DNA from: Bedellia somnulentella
Taxonomy: Eukaryota; Arthropoda; Insecta; Lepidoptera; Bedelliidae
Direction: 5' to 3'
Assembly: GCA_963576735.1 (NCBI GenBank)
Contig: OY755178.1
Span: 17,670,001-17,734,000 of the forward strand
Length of the DNA: 64,000 nt
Shown here: in pieces, positions 23,401 to 32,337 of the stretch
Numbering within the stretch: position 1 is the first letter of the stretch
How the letters are laid out: every line of letters starts with the position of its first letter
The notes under the pieces: generated by a model
Databases searched by the model: none
The model's input: only the letters and a program-made list of their open reading frames with translations
What the model was told of the DNA's origin: nothing
Position numbers and translations under genes: made by a program

Positions 23401-26400
23401 AATGTCACTTGATGTTAAGAAGTATATATGTGTCGTGGCCATATCGTAGATTTGAACACATCGTGAAATGATCGATCATTTCATGAAATGGTCACATTTC
23501 ATGATGTGGCCAACTTAATTTGACCAGATCATAAAATCGTCAACGTTTCACGATTTTGTCATCCACGCTTGGCCAGATCGTAGAAATAGGGTAACCTTTG
23601 AAATGCGATCCAAACTGTACCGTTTTTTAACATATTGCTCAGTTTTTTCGTAATTAGCAAAGTATTCGAGAACCTTTTCGTCGAAACCTCTTTTGTTATT
23701 ACTTTCTTCCTCGCTTAATAATGAATTATTAACTTTTTTACTGAGAGAAATAACACTTGTGTCAGCGGCCGCCATTTTCACTCATAAACAAAGCGTTTTC
23801 AGCGCCTCTACCGGTAATTAATGTAACTATTTTACGATATGACCAAACAATCTTAACCATTTCATGAAGAGGCCGTGCATTTAGTTGGCCATATCGAGAA
23901 ACGATTTCTCATCATTGATCCGCCCAAACCACATCACGATGTGGCCAATAAACAGTTGAACATTTCATGAAATACGACCATTTCATGAAATGATCGATCA
24001 TTTCATGATGTGTTCAAATTTACGATATGGCCACGACATATGCATATGTTTGGGCACATAGAGAGGATGGATGACAGTAAAGTGGTGAAAGAGATATATA
24101 GAGCCAATGTGGAAGGTAATGTTAGTAGAGGACGACCTCGGAGGACACATTTAGATCAGATAGAAAATGTACTCAAAAAGGCAGGTGTCCGAAGTACGAA
24201 GAATAAAAGAGCATGTATGAAAAGATTGATGGATGTGAATGAAGCTAGAGAGGTTTGCCAGGATCGTACAAAGTGGCGATCGATAGTCTCTGCCTACCCC
24301 AATGGGAACTAACGGCGTGAGAATATGTATGTATGAATATGTATATGCATATGTATCTCTGCCACCCACTCGGAGATATATGACGTTAACGTTTGAGTCT
24401 TTCAGTCTTGAAAACTAAAATAATATATATTTTATTTTTCTCGCCAGTCTCGCAAGCGCAAGCCACAGAATCACTTCAGCAACTCGGCCAATCCGTGGTG
24501 AGTTGGCACCACTCCCACCCTTCATTCCCTAGCAGCCCTTCCTCCCTAGATCTTCGGTCTCAGTTCGCGCTGCAAGAAGCCGTGGAGGCCCATCATCCCT
24601 TTGTGGCCCTTATTACTTCGCAGCATTGGCAGCGAGGGCGGACGGCCTCGCAGTATAAGTAAGTAGTTTTTGTGTAAATGCATGGTTAATTTAGGTTTAA
24701 TTTATTATGTATGCCATAGAAACTGAAATAGGGTCAATCCTTTAGTATAAAAATATGTGTTGACTACTACATACTTACTAGAACAGCAAAGTAATAGTAT
24801 GGTATTTCACCACTCCTACTATTGGCGTAAATGAAGTTTACAACTACATTATTAGTTGATAATATGTAGATAATTATTTAAAAGGCAGATAATAACTTAC
24901 CAAATAACCATCTAAATAACGTATTTGGAAGACATTATACCTGTGTCAATTCTTATAAATATTTTTATAAGCAGTTATTAACTAACTTTTAATGTGAGTT
25001 ATATACATCATAAATAAAAGATGTTATTAAAGGAAAGAAAAATTTCGACACTGGCGGGGTTCGAACCCGCGACCTTCGGGTATACGCCCCCGTCGCTCTA
25101 TTCGCTTATTTATGAGTAATAATCCCCACATGAGGAATTCATGTCAAAAAAAAAAAAACATTAAAAAAAGACTTATATACATGTTGATCCCTCGAGCCGA
25201 ATTTTTATTGTAGCTTAGTATTAGAATCTTTTTGTGATGATTTCAACAAATTGTTATTAATTTAATGTAATATAGTCTAAAAATTAAAAAAAAAGTACAC
25301 TTGACACTACAGATCTCCCAAAATTATTATTGGAATAATACAACTATAGTCTAGTCTAGTTCTTTGTAAAAATGTAACTTTTGTAAATATTTTTTGTGGT
25401 GATGTGACCAAATCTTTGAAGATTTCGGGTTTGAACCCGAAACAATTTGTATGTCAAATTAAGTAATTATAGAAACATTACAATTGTTAAAGCTTTACTG
25501 TTTTTATAATTAACGAGCACAGAAATTACAACGTAACGCTATGATAAGACATATTGAGATAGTATTCATACCATAATCCCGGAAGAGCTGTCACTAGCAC
25601 CAATTATCCAAGCATAACATGATAACATGTCACCCTCTTTTTAAAATACCCAATAGGCTATTTGACTGTAATAAAAATATACATTTCTTTTATTTCATTA
25701 GTCTTAATATTTCTTTTTGGAGCAATATGTAATAATGCGAGATAAAAATATTGCATTATTTCACTAAAATCCGTCTTCTAAAATAAGTATTTATGATGCA
25801 ACTGTCACGTGACTAAAAACGACCGTGATTGGCTATTTCTATAATGACGTAGATTGCGCTTGAATTGACTGCGTATCGCTTCGCTCATTGGTGTTTAATG
25901 CGGAATTGACATCATTCGTGCTACAGCCGCCATATTACTTAAAGTCGCGTTTTCGCGGCACATTTGAATATTGCATTTTCTTTTTCGATTTTTTAATAAA
26001 ATAGCTAAAATGAAGACAAAAAATATTTTTTTAGGGCTCCTTATAAATAAATTAACACCGTAAGATAGTTTTCAAAACTTAGTCAAATAGCCTATTGCTT
26101 GCACAGTTTACTCACCCTACACGAAGTAAGGTCAGTCCATATCATTGATATACCATGTTACCAACAGATGCATCCGCGTAGAACTATCCGAAGGCGAAGA
26201 AGTGGGATATCAGTTGAGTGTGAAATTGGTCCCGGACGTGAATATCACAAACGTGGCCGAGCTACTAGTCCAGCTCCGTGATATCATCACTAGCGACCAA
26301 TATCACGAGCATGCTGTTAATATGGCGACAGAGCTGTGTCCTCTTACTGGCATTACTTATTTGGAAAAGGTAATTTGGTATTAAACTTATTTCGTATGTT

Positions 26401-27051
26401 TTTGTTCATGAAAACCTCAAGTATAAATCAATTGGCAGAGCGATGAGGGCGTATACCCGGAGGTCGCGGGTTCGATTCCCGCTAGTGTCGAAGTTTTTCT
26501 TTCCTTTATGTATTAATAAAACTTATTTTTTCGCAGCAGAGCTTTTGCAAAGCACGTATTTAAAACTAAACAACGCATATTTATTTGACCACATTGTTGA
26601 TGTCATTTTTTTATAGTTCTGGCTTAGGGTTACTTAACCAGTGATTGATGATCCTCCAGAGGATCCGTGTAATGAAAGCCCCATAATGAAATGTTATCAA
26701 AGCTTACTAATGTCGTAAAAAATAAATTATATAAATATTATATGTATAACAAAATGAAAGAAACATTTTATTCTTACTACCAATTGAATAACAATTGGTA
26801 AATACTTTTTTTATTAAGAATGGTTTGCATAAATAGAAAATAACATGGCTACTCCTTTCAGTATTAAAACCATGAGTACAGACGGTAGATAGATATTATA
26901 TCTGATTAATTTGTTTCAGTGCATATCCAGTATATCACACCACCTCACGTCCGCTGGGTACGAAGACGATGATGAAGTCAGAACTATGATCATTGAGGGG
27001 CTGAGGGAAATCACCAAAAATACACCGCAACTAGAAAACAACTTAAAATAA
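17422..27051 (+). CDS. Mysm1: MYSM1-like histone H2A deubiquitinase (SANT + JAMM/MPN)
   Basis: A nuclear metalloprotease of the family that removes ubiquitin from histone H2A. Ten exons join in phase: 17422-17498, 17663-17758, 17957-18062, 18903-19574, 19760-19948, 20386-20532, 22113-22338, 24448-24658, 26168-26369, 26920-27051 (TAA). Product 685 aa. A Myb/SANT domain spans about residues 78-120 (RSWTSQERSQLAKEM, YGRNFSKIS). A long polar acidic/basic linker follows. The MPN domain begins near 434. Zinc ligands of the JAMM motif HxHx7SxxD are His526, His528 and Asp539, with Ser536; the catalytic Glu is Glu454 (CEVMGLIGG). CDMCPVSQAQATESL matches the MYSM1 pattern before the motif. No SWIRM domain is visible between SANT and MPN, unlike the vertebrate protein, so MPND-like is an alternative name. 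The stop is followed within 10 bp by a SINE-A copy. Confidence 0.87.
18155..18360 (-). pseudogene. LINE reverse-transcriptase C-terminal fragment
   Basis: Minus-strand frame with the typical end of a LINE polyprotein: RRGRPRRRWRDDL, then QSRDEWK, then FAQQWD. A related fragment is at 57740-57890. No upstream RT domain, so it is a 5'-truncated relic in MYSM1 intron 3. Confidence 0.7.
18628..18777. repeat. SINE-A fold-back: two tails facing each other
   Basis: Only the 3' part of SINE-A is present, in minus and then plus orientation, joined at a loop of about 8 bp (GTTTCATC). About 65 bp on each side (the CATCTTTTAT...TTTCGACACTGGCGGGG segment and its complement) pair almost perfectly. The A-box half is missing. 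Located in MYSM1 intron 3, so it would form a strong hairpin in pre-mRNA. Confidence 0.85.
20090..20225. mobile_element. Small GC-rich MITE-like inverted repeat
   Basis: CCCACCGGGCCGCCGACAT at the left and a related inverted copy (complement CCCGCCGGGCCGTTGACAT) at the right enclose about 90 bp. Target duplication unclear. Located in MYSM1 intron 5. Confidence 0.55.
20615..20870 (+). repeat. SINE-C full-length copy
   Basis: Plus orientation with head GTGTAGTGTCGGCTTAGAAT, TAAGAGGCGACTAA, GGTTGGAGACCC and tail CCGTGAGTATATGTATG. This is one of the best copies for reading the family in its own direction. Located in MYSM1 intron 6. Confidence 0.85.
20935..21012. repeat. Imperfect tandem duplication
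   Basis: A unit of about 55-60 bp ending AAGAGAATTGAGCAAATT is repeated with a few changes. AT-rich. Located in MYSM1 intron 6. Confidence 0.6.
22530..22785 (-). repeat. SINE-C copy
   Basis: Minus orientation preceded by a short CA run. It shares the variant TCTTACGATCACCCACGGG with the copy at 58455-58705, defining a subgroup. Located in MYSM1 intron 7. Confidence 0.8.
22985..23250 (+). repeat. Diverged SINE-B relative
   Basis: A tRNA-like head with TAGCTCAGTGAATAGAAC and GGGTTCAAATGCC is followed by GGGAAAACATTGTGAGGAAA of the SINE-B body. The 3' half differs strongly. Either an old copy or a sister family. Located in MYSM1 intron 7. Confidence 0.55.
23431..24038. mobile_element. Ginger-like non-autonomous DNA element, 608 bp
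   Basis: Termini TGTCGTGGCCATATCGTA and its complement, with arms matching for about 70-110 bp. TATG is present on both sides (23427-23430 and 24039-24042). TGT...ACA ends with a 4-bp duplication are the pattern of Ginger elements, which use a retroviral-type integrase (family knowledge). The arms contain nested palindromes around TTTCATGAAATG and GATCGATC. The middle holds a 77-codon minus-strand frame (23548-23781) of normal composition, starting MKMAAADTSVISLS, that I cannot assign. Located in MYSM1 intron 7. Confidence 0.65.
24043..24345 (+). pseudogene. LINE 3'-end fragment with tail
   Basis: Starts directly after the 4-bp duplication of the preceding element. It reads FGHIERMDDSKVVKEIYRAN, then GNVSRGRPRRTHL, then RTKWRSIVSAYPNG and a stop, as in C-terminal ends of LINE polyproteins. 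Its 3' end is AACGGCGTGAGAATATGTAT, close to the SINE-C tail. 5'-truncated. Located in MYSM1 intron 7. Confidence 0.75.
25007..25155 (-). repeat. SINE-A fold-back copy
   Basis: Minus-oriented T-arm and tail, reading through the anticodon region to GCCCCCGTCGCTCTA, then switching to the plus-oriented extreme tail (ATGAGTAATAATCCCCACAT). The central A box is lost. Located in MYSM1 intron 8. Confidence 0.75.
25653..26095. mobile_element. MITE, 443 bp, copy 2
   Basis: Same family as 4388-4831, same orientation, with few differences. Terminal ATAGGCTATTTGACT and its perfect complement at the right end. The right end lies 72 bp before MYSM1 exon 9, so the intron's branch-point zone directly borders the element. 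Confidence 0.8.
26395..26515 (+). repeat. SINE-A copy with deleted head
   Basis: Starts with TTCATGAAAACCTCAAG, jumps into the middle of the A box (AATTGGCAGAGC), then B-box GGTTCGATTCC and tail. Located in MYSM1 intron 9, 30 bp after exon 9. Confidence 0.7.
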
Positions 27052-27060
27052 ATGTATATG

Positions 27061-27376
27061 CATAAATAAAAGATGTTATTAAAGGAAAGAAAAATTTCGA
27101 CACTGGCGGGGTTCGAACCCGCGACCTACGAATTAGTTAAAATTCGGAGGTAGGAAACGCAAACACTACTTGAACGTGTAAAAAAGAAACAAAGGATAGA
27201 GAAATTTCGCGCTGGAAGCCAACTGACACTGTAGCTCAGTTGGCAGAGCGACGGGGGCGTATACCCGAAGGTCGCGGGTTCGAACCCCGCCAGTGACGAA
27301 ATTTTTCTTTCCTTTAATAACATCTTTTATTTATGAGTAATAATCCCCACATGAGGAATTCATGTCAAAAAACATT
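27061..27376 (+). repeat. SINE-A in the MYSM1 3' end, with 15-bp target duplication
   Basis: AAATAAATGTATATG occurs at 27046-27060 and again at 27377-27391, flanking the element exactly. The first 15-mer contains the MYSM1 stop codon. Inside, an inverted T-arm/tail (27061-27127) precedes a full forward head (A box TAGCTCAGTTGG, B box GGTTCGAACCC) and tail. An AATAAA lies at 27064-27069 within the element, 13 bp after the stop. The long duplication indicates LINE-driven retroposition. Confidence 0.85.
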
Positions 27377-27570
27377 AAATAAATGTATATGGATGCAAAA
27401 TATCCGATAATTTCGATATGGAAAATCATTAACATATAAAAGTTTTGCGTATTAGGAATTGAATTTGTAACCCCCAGGCCCAATTCCCCAAGCTTTTAGT
27501 TCAGATTACACGTAGAAGATTGCTGGTCAATAGTTTGAAAGTTTTTGTCGCATTAATAATAATAATAATA

Positions 27571-29082
27571 TCCGTCAAGATGGAGCTCGGGGTCGATAAG
27601 TGTGCGGTCGTTCATGTGGAGAAGGGGCATGTCGTGCACTCTGATGGTGTCGATGTCGGCACTAATCATTTGAGGGCACTCTCCGAGGCTGAAACATACC
27701 GGTATCTGGGCATGTCACAAACCATCGGTGTGAAGGTGGCAGACGTGAAACAGGGTGTTTGCGAGGAGTTTTATGAACGCCTGAAAAGTGTGCTTAATAG
27801 CTACTTGTCAGGCGTTAATAAGATCCGAGCCATTAACTCCTGGGTCATGCCTGTACTGATGTACACGTTTGGCGTGCTCAGATGGACTCAGTCCGAACTA
27901 GACGCTCTGGACAGACGAGTCCGCACGACGATGACCTCTCATCGAATGCATCATCCGAGATCGTCGGTTATGAGATTGTATATCCCGCGGAAGTGTGGTG
28001 GTCGAGGCCTCTTGAGTGCCAAAACCATGCACAACCGCGAGGTATGCAACCTCAGAAACTATTTTTTGACGATGACGGATGATAGTATTCGGGGAGAGGT
28101 GGTCGCTAGTGATAAAGGACTGACTCCCTTATCGTTGGCCTCACAGGATTGGCGAAACCCGGAGGTACTTAGCACCTCTGATCGGGAGTCCGTATGGAAA
28201 GAGAAGGAGCTGCACGGGAGGTTTTACAAGGTACTTCACGAACCTTTCGTGGACCGTAAAGCCTCCCTGCATTGGCTGCGTTTCGGGGACCTCTTTGGGG
28301 AAACCGAAGGTTTTGTCTGTGCAATACAGGACCAGGTTATCAAGACGCGGAACTATCGGAAATACATCCTAAAGGACGGTACCACAGACATCTGTCGAGC
28401 ATGTGGCCGTCCCGGAGAGTCACTTAGGCATGTTATTTCCGGTTGTTCGGCTCTTGCTAACACTGAGTACTTGCACAGGCACAACCAAGCAGCCAAAATC
28501 CTGCATCAGGAGCTCGCTCTAAAATACGGACTCTTGCAACAGAGGCTGCCGTATTACAAGTATCTGCCAGAGCCAATCCTAGAAAACGACCGTGCCAAAA
28601 TCTATTGGGACCGATCTGTTATCACGGACAGGACTATTCTAGCGAATAAGCCTGATATCGTGGTATGGGATCGGTCGCAGTCGAGGGTGTTTCTAGTGGA
28701 TGTCACTATCCCTCATGACGAGGGTCTCGTAAAAGCCGAAACCGAGAAGCGTCGGAATTATCTCGATCTGGCTCACGAGATCACCGACATGTGGGGTGTG
28801 ACTTCGACAGAAATAATCCCAATTGTTTTGTCCGCGAACGGGTTAATTCCAACCAGTCTCGCGACCAACTTGAGGCGGTTGGATTTCTGTGGCGTGTCGG
28901 TTCCAGCACAAATGCAGAAAGCGGTGCTGCTCGATACGGCTCGGATCGTCCGTCGGTTCTTGAACCTGACTCCCTGACCCCGACCGACTGTGCTTTTGTC
29001 GGGGAGTACCGCCTCTCCCATTTAAAATTTATATTTTCATTTTCGGCCATGGGAGAGGCGAGAAACAAAAATGTTTTCCGAA
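27571..29082 (+). mobile_element. Dong/R4-type non-LTR retrotransposon, 5'-truncated (copy 1)
   Basis: Flanked by (AAT)n on both sides. The open frame runs to a TGA at 28975-28977. It starts inside the RT domain just after the YMDD region and covers the thumb, a zinc-knuckle-like CRACGRPGESLRHVISGC and a restriction-like endonuclease region with KPDIVVWD and FLVDVTIP. R4/Dong and R2 elements carry this endonuclease after the RT; insertion in TAA repeats is the Dong habit (family knowledge). The visible frame has no stop, so the insertion is probably recent, but it lacks the N-terminus and most of the RT and is dead. Confidence 0.85.
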
Positions 29083-29250
29083 ATAATAATAATAAAACTC
29101 TTTATTGCACATTACAAAATAAATACAACAATTACAAAAAAAGATCGGTACAAAAGCCAAAGTACAACTGGCGGTCTTATCACTAAGAGCGATCTCTTCC
29201 AGACAACCCATTAATGGAAAGATTTGCTGGATTAAAAACATGTTCGGTAG
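29083..29250 (-). repeat. (AAT)n and adjoining antisense retroposon 3' end
   Basis: After the (AAT)n run comes AACTCTTTATTGCACATTAC. On the minus strand this reads as a 3' end with CAATAAAGAG and a (TTA)n tail, so the TAA repeat used by Dong probably was the tail of this older retroposon. The family was not identified. Confidence 0.5.
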
Positions 29251-30825
29251 ATGTCCAATAAATTAAACTGATTTGCTTAAAAACTAAATTTATTCATCAA
29301 ACTATTATCTATCTATTTTAAGTATTACTAAATATTTATTAAGTTCTAATACACTTACAGATACAGATAGTATTCCATAAAATAAATAATATTCAATAAA
29401 TACAATACATATGCAATATATATAAAGATTTTTAAATAAAATACATATATACATTTTACGACATAATATATAATAGAATATATAAACTTTTGTATGCAAC
29501 ACAAATAATATAATGTTTCGGAGAGGAAGTGTTTTTTTACCATTTTCTTATTTCGTTATTCATTATTGTGCATTATTCTTATAACACCTTTTATATGATT
29601 GTATATGTGTGCTAAATAAAAAAAATATTTCTTTCTTTATTATAGTATTATGATGATTGACTATTATAGCGCTATAATTGGATTTGTTTCTACAAACTAT
29701 GCAACTACTAATTACTGTAATTATAAATATATTCATTTTATTTATATTCATTACACACATTTTATTCAACATTCTAAGGTGCCTAGAATGCATTGTAAGA
29801 ATAATAAACCTTTGTATAGTATATTTGTAAATATCGTGAACTGTCGTTCGATATAAATAAGTATAAATTAATACTAGGTATCTTTGTTTATCTAAAGTGT
29901 CCTTAGGTTTATTATCGAGCTATTTGGAATTGTTTTGTTATATCTTAGGAATAAAATAGAAATACAAATAGTATTAGAGCTAGTGTGCTCACGTGTGTAC
30001 CTCAATTGTTGTAAATATTTTAATTTATTATAATCATGATTATGAAAAGACAATAATGTAAAATATAATAAAAGCTTTTCTTTTTAAATCTGTTTTTTAT
30101 TACATTACAACTTTGAAATAATAATTTCAGCTGGAATTATAGTAATACAACATTCCAACACAGGTAAGGAGGAGAATTTCTTAAGGACGGATTTTTGAAA
30201 AATAACCGGTAAACATAACTACATAATAGTTAGAGAATTAACCAAAGTGGTGCTAGAGTAAAAATAACGTTTTAGTTAGCAGCTTATCAGAGAGTCGATT
30301 TATTATGGAGGGAAGCACAAAAACAATAAAGTAATAAATATGATATAAAAAATAAACACAAATTTAAGTAGCAGCTCCTGTAATAACAAACTTATAAATA
30401 GTAAAAAGCGCGCATTGCAAAGCGGAAACCTTGTACCATTTGATCTTATTTTATTGTTTTAAAAATTGACACTTCCTTTGCTAATTTAACAATAACTAAT
30501 TAATTTAGTCTTGCTACAGTGGCACCCCTTATTTGATGATTTTAGCGGACACTTTTCTGTCCTAGAGATGGTCCTCCTTACATCTACCCTCTATATATAC
30601 ACGAAGCGATTGAAAATCCAAATTACCAAAGATTTCAAGAGAATCAACATAGATTTTATTTTTTCACTGTTATTGAAGAGGTATTTGAAAGTGGGATAAA
30701 AATAGTAAAAAAATGTCTATACTCATTTTAAATACACTTTTACTAGCTTGACCTGTCAGTATGTAACCGAATCGAAGAGAGAGACTCGACACTTTATTTA
30801 ATTTAAACTTTGTACACTTATTACG
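29251..30825. other. Intergenic AT-rich stretch, nothing recognised
   Basis: No coding pattern, tRNA-like box, inverted terminal repeat or known family motif was seen. Short reading frames here are AT-rich and look random. Confidence 0.5.
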
Positions 30826-31036
30826 GCCCAGCTTCGCACCTAGTTTTAAAAATATTTGAGGTTTCTTCAACCACTGCTCAACCTTTGTGAAATATAGCGC
30901 AATGATTACAACTTATAGCACTCCATAGTGTAGCTTTGAGATTGTGAAAGCGCTTATACGAACTGTTCAGTATCTCTGAAAATAAGCCCTTGCAAACAAA
31001 CAATCAGAGTTACAAACTTTGCATACATCATACATA

Positions 31037-32337
31037 CGAGGGCGGTCCCAAAAGTACCCGACCTGACAAAGAAAACAATAAAAATATTGGAAAAATATTT
31101 ATTATTTTTCAACATAGTCTCCTTTTAGCTCGATACACTTTTCCCAACGATGTTCTATGTTCTATGGCTTCAATACCCTCTTTATAGTAGGAACCGTCAA
31201 GCTCTTCAAAATAGCTATTAACCGCACTCTCTACTTCTTCATTGTTGGCAAATCTTTTACCGCCGAGCCATATTTTTAAATTTGGAAACAGAAAATAATC
31301 CGAGGGAGCTAGATCTGGCGAATAGGGAGCATGAGGAAGCAATTCGAACTTCAGTTCTTTGATTTTAGCCATCGCAATGACGCACGTGTGGACTGGTGCG
31401 TTGTCGTGGTGAAACAACACTTTTTTTTTCTGGAGATGGGGCCGTTTTTCCATTATTTCTTCGCTCAAACGCTGCAATAAGGCTGTATAATATTCACCGT
31501 TGATTGTCTTTCCTTTTTCGAGGTAATCAATAAATATTATCCCATGTGAATCCCAAAAAACGGAGGCCATAACCTTTCCAGCTGACTGAATGGTCTTTGC
31601 CTTCTTTGGAGCCGGCTCACCCTTCTCAGTCCACTGCTTTGACTGCTCCTTGGTCTCAGATGTAAAATGGTGGACCCATGTTTCGTCCATGGTAATGAAT
31701 CGACGCAAAAATTCGGCTTTATTGTTGCGAAACATTGCCAAACACTCGATGGAAACATCCTCACGGCGCTGTTTGTGCTCCACTGTGAGCAAACGCGGCA
31801 CCCACCTTGCGCACAATTTTCTCATGTCCAAATTTTCAGTTAAAATGCGATGCACAGCACTTTTTGAAATGTTTACCATGTCTGCTATCTCACGCACTTT
31901 TAGTCGACGGTCATCCAATACCATTTTGTGGATTTTCTTCACATTTTCTGGCGTAGTGACCTCACTTGGTCGACCGCTGCGGTGTTCATCTTGACAGCTC
32001 GTACGACCTCGCTTAAACTCAGCTACCCAATATTTAACTGTTGTAAACGAAGGAGCAGACTCCCCCAGAGTATAATCCAACTCGACTTTGATATCGGTTG
32101 GACTTAGCCCTTTCAGATGGAAGTATTGTATCACATAACGATGCCCAATTTTTTCCATGGTTAAAAATTCACTGAGATCGTTCACTTTGGAGGGCTACTA
32201 AAAAAATATTATTTGACGTAACGTTATTAAATTTTTAAATCAAGTTGTTAAAAGATGGTACTATCGAACGCGGTAATTGATTTTTTTTAACTACCCGTAT
32301 TTATATGTCAGGTCGGGTACTTTTGGGACTACCCTCG
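31037..32337 (-). mobile_element. mariner element, 1301 bp
   Basis: Flanked by TA (31035-31036 and 32338-32339). Terminal inverted repeats of about 32 bp share TCCCAAAAGTACCCGACC, with two mismatches near the tips. Length and TA target are classic for mariner. It sits in a TACATACATA tract next to a 15-bp SINE-C remnant (ATACTCACAGCTAT), itself inside a Helitron. Confidence 0.93.
31109..32185 (-). CDS. mariner transposase, frameshifted only at its C-terminal tip
   Basis: A 358-codon open frame. An N-terminal pair of helix-turn-helix regions (about 15-120, with GRPSEVTTPE as linker) binds the element ends. The catalytic triad is complete and correctly spaced: Asp167 (MDETWVHH), Asp261 (HHDNAPVHT) and Asp296 (YSPDLAPSDYFLFP), which is DD34D. 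The last codons read RTSLGKVYRAKRRLC instead of the family's usual WEK...LKGDYVEK-like tail, because GTTCTAT is doubled at 31152-31165 (7 bp). The rest shows no stop or shift, so this is a young copy. Confidence 0.9.
   Translation of the reverse strand: MNDLSEFLTMEKIGHRYVIQYFHLKGLSPTDIKVELDYTLGESAPSFTTVKYWVAEFKRGRTSCQDEHRSGRPSEVTTPENVKKIHKMVLDDRRLKVREIADMVNISKSAVHRILTENLDMRKLCARWVPRLLTVEHKQRREDVSIECLAMFRNNKAEFLRRFITMDETWVHHFTSETKEQSKQWTEKGEPAPKKAKTIQSAGKVMASVFWDSHGIIFIDYLEKGKTINGEYYTALLQRLSEEIMEKRPHLQKKKVLFHHDNAPVHTCVIAMAKIKELKFELLPHAPYSPDLAPSDYFLFPNLKIWLGGKRFANNEEVESAVNSYFEELDGSYYKEGIEAIEHRTSLGKVYRAKRRLC

Noticed and set aside
28773..29068. Minus-strand frames opposite the Dong/R4 3' end
   Set aside because: Both Dong copies show the same antisense openness because the sense frame is conserved. 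No independent evidence.
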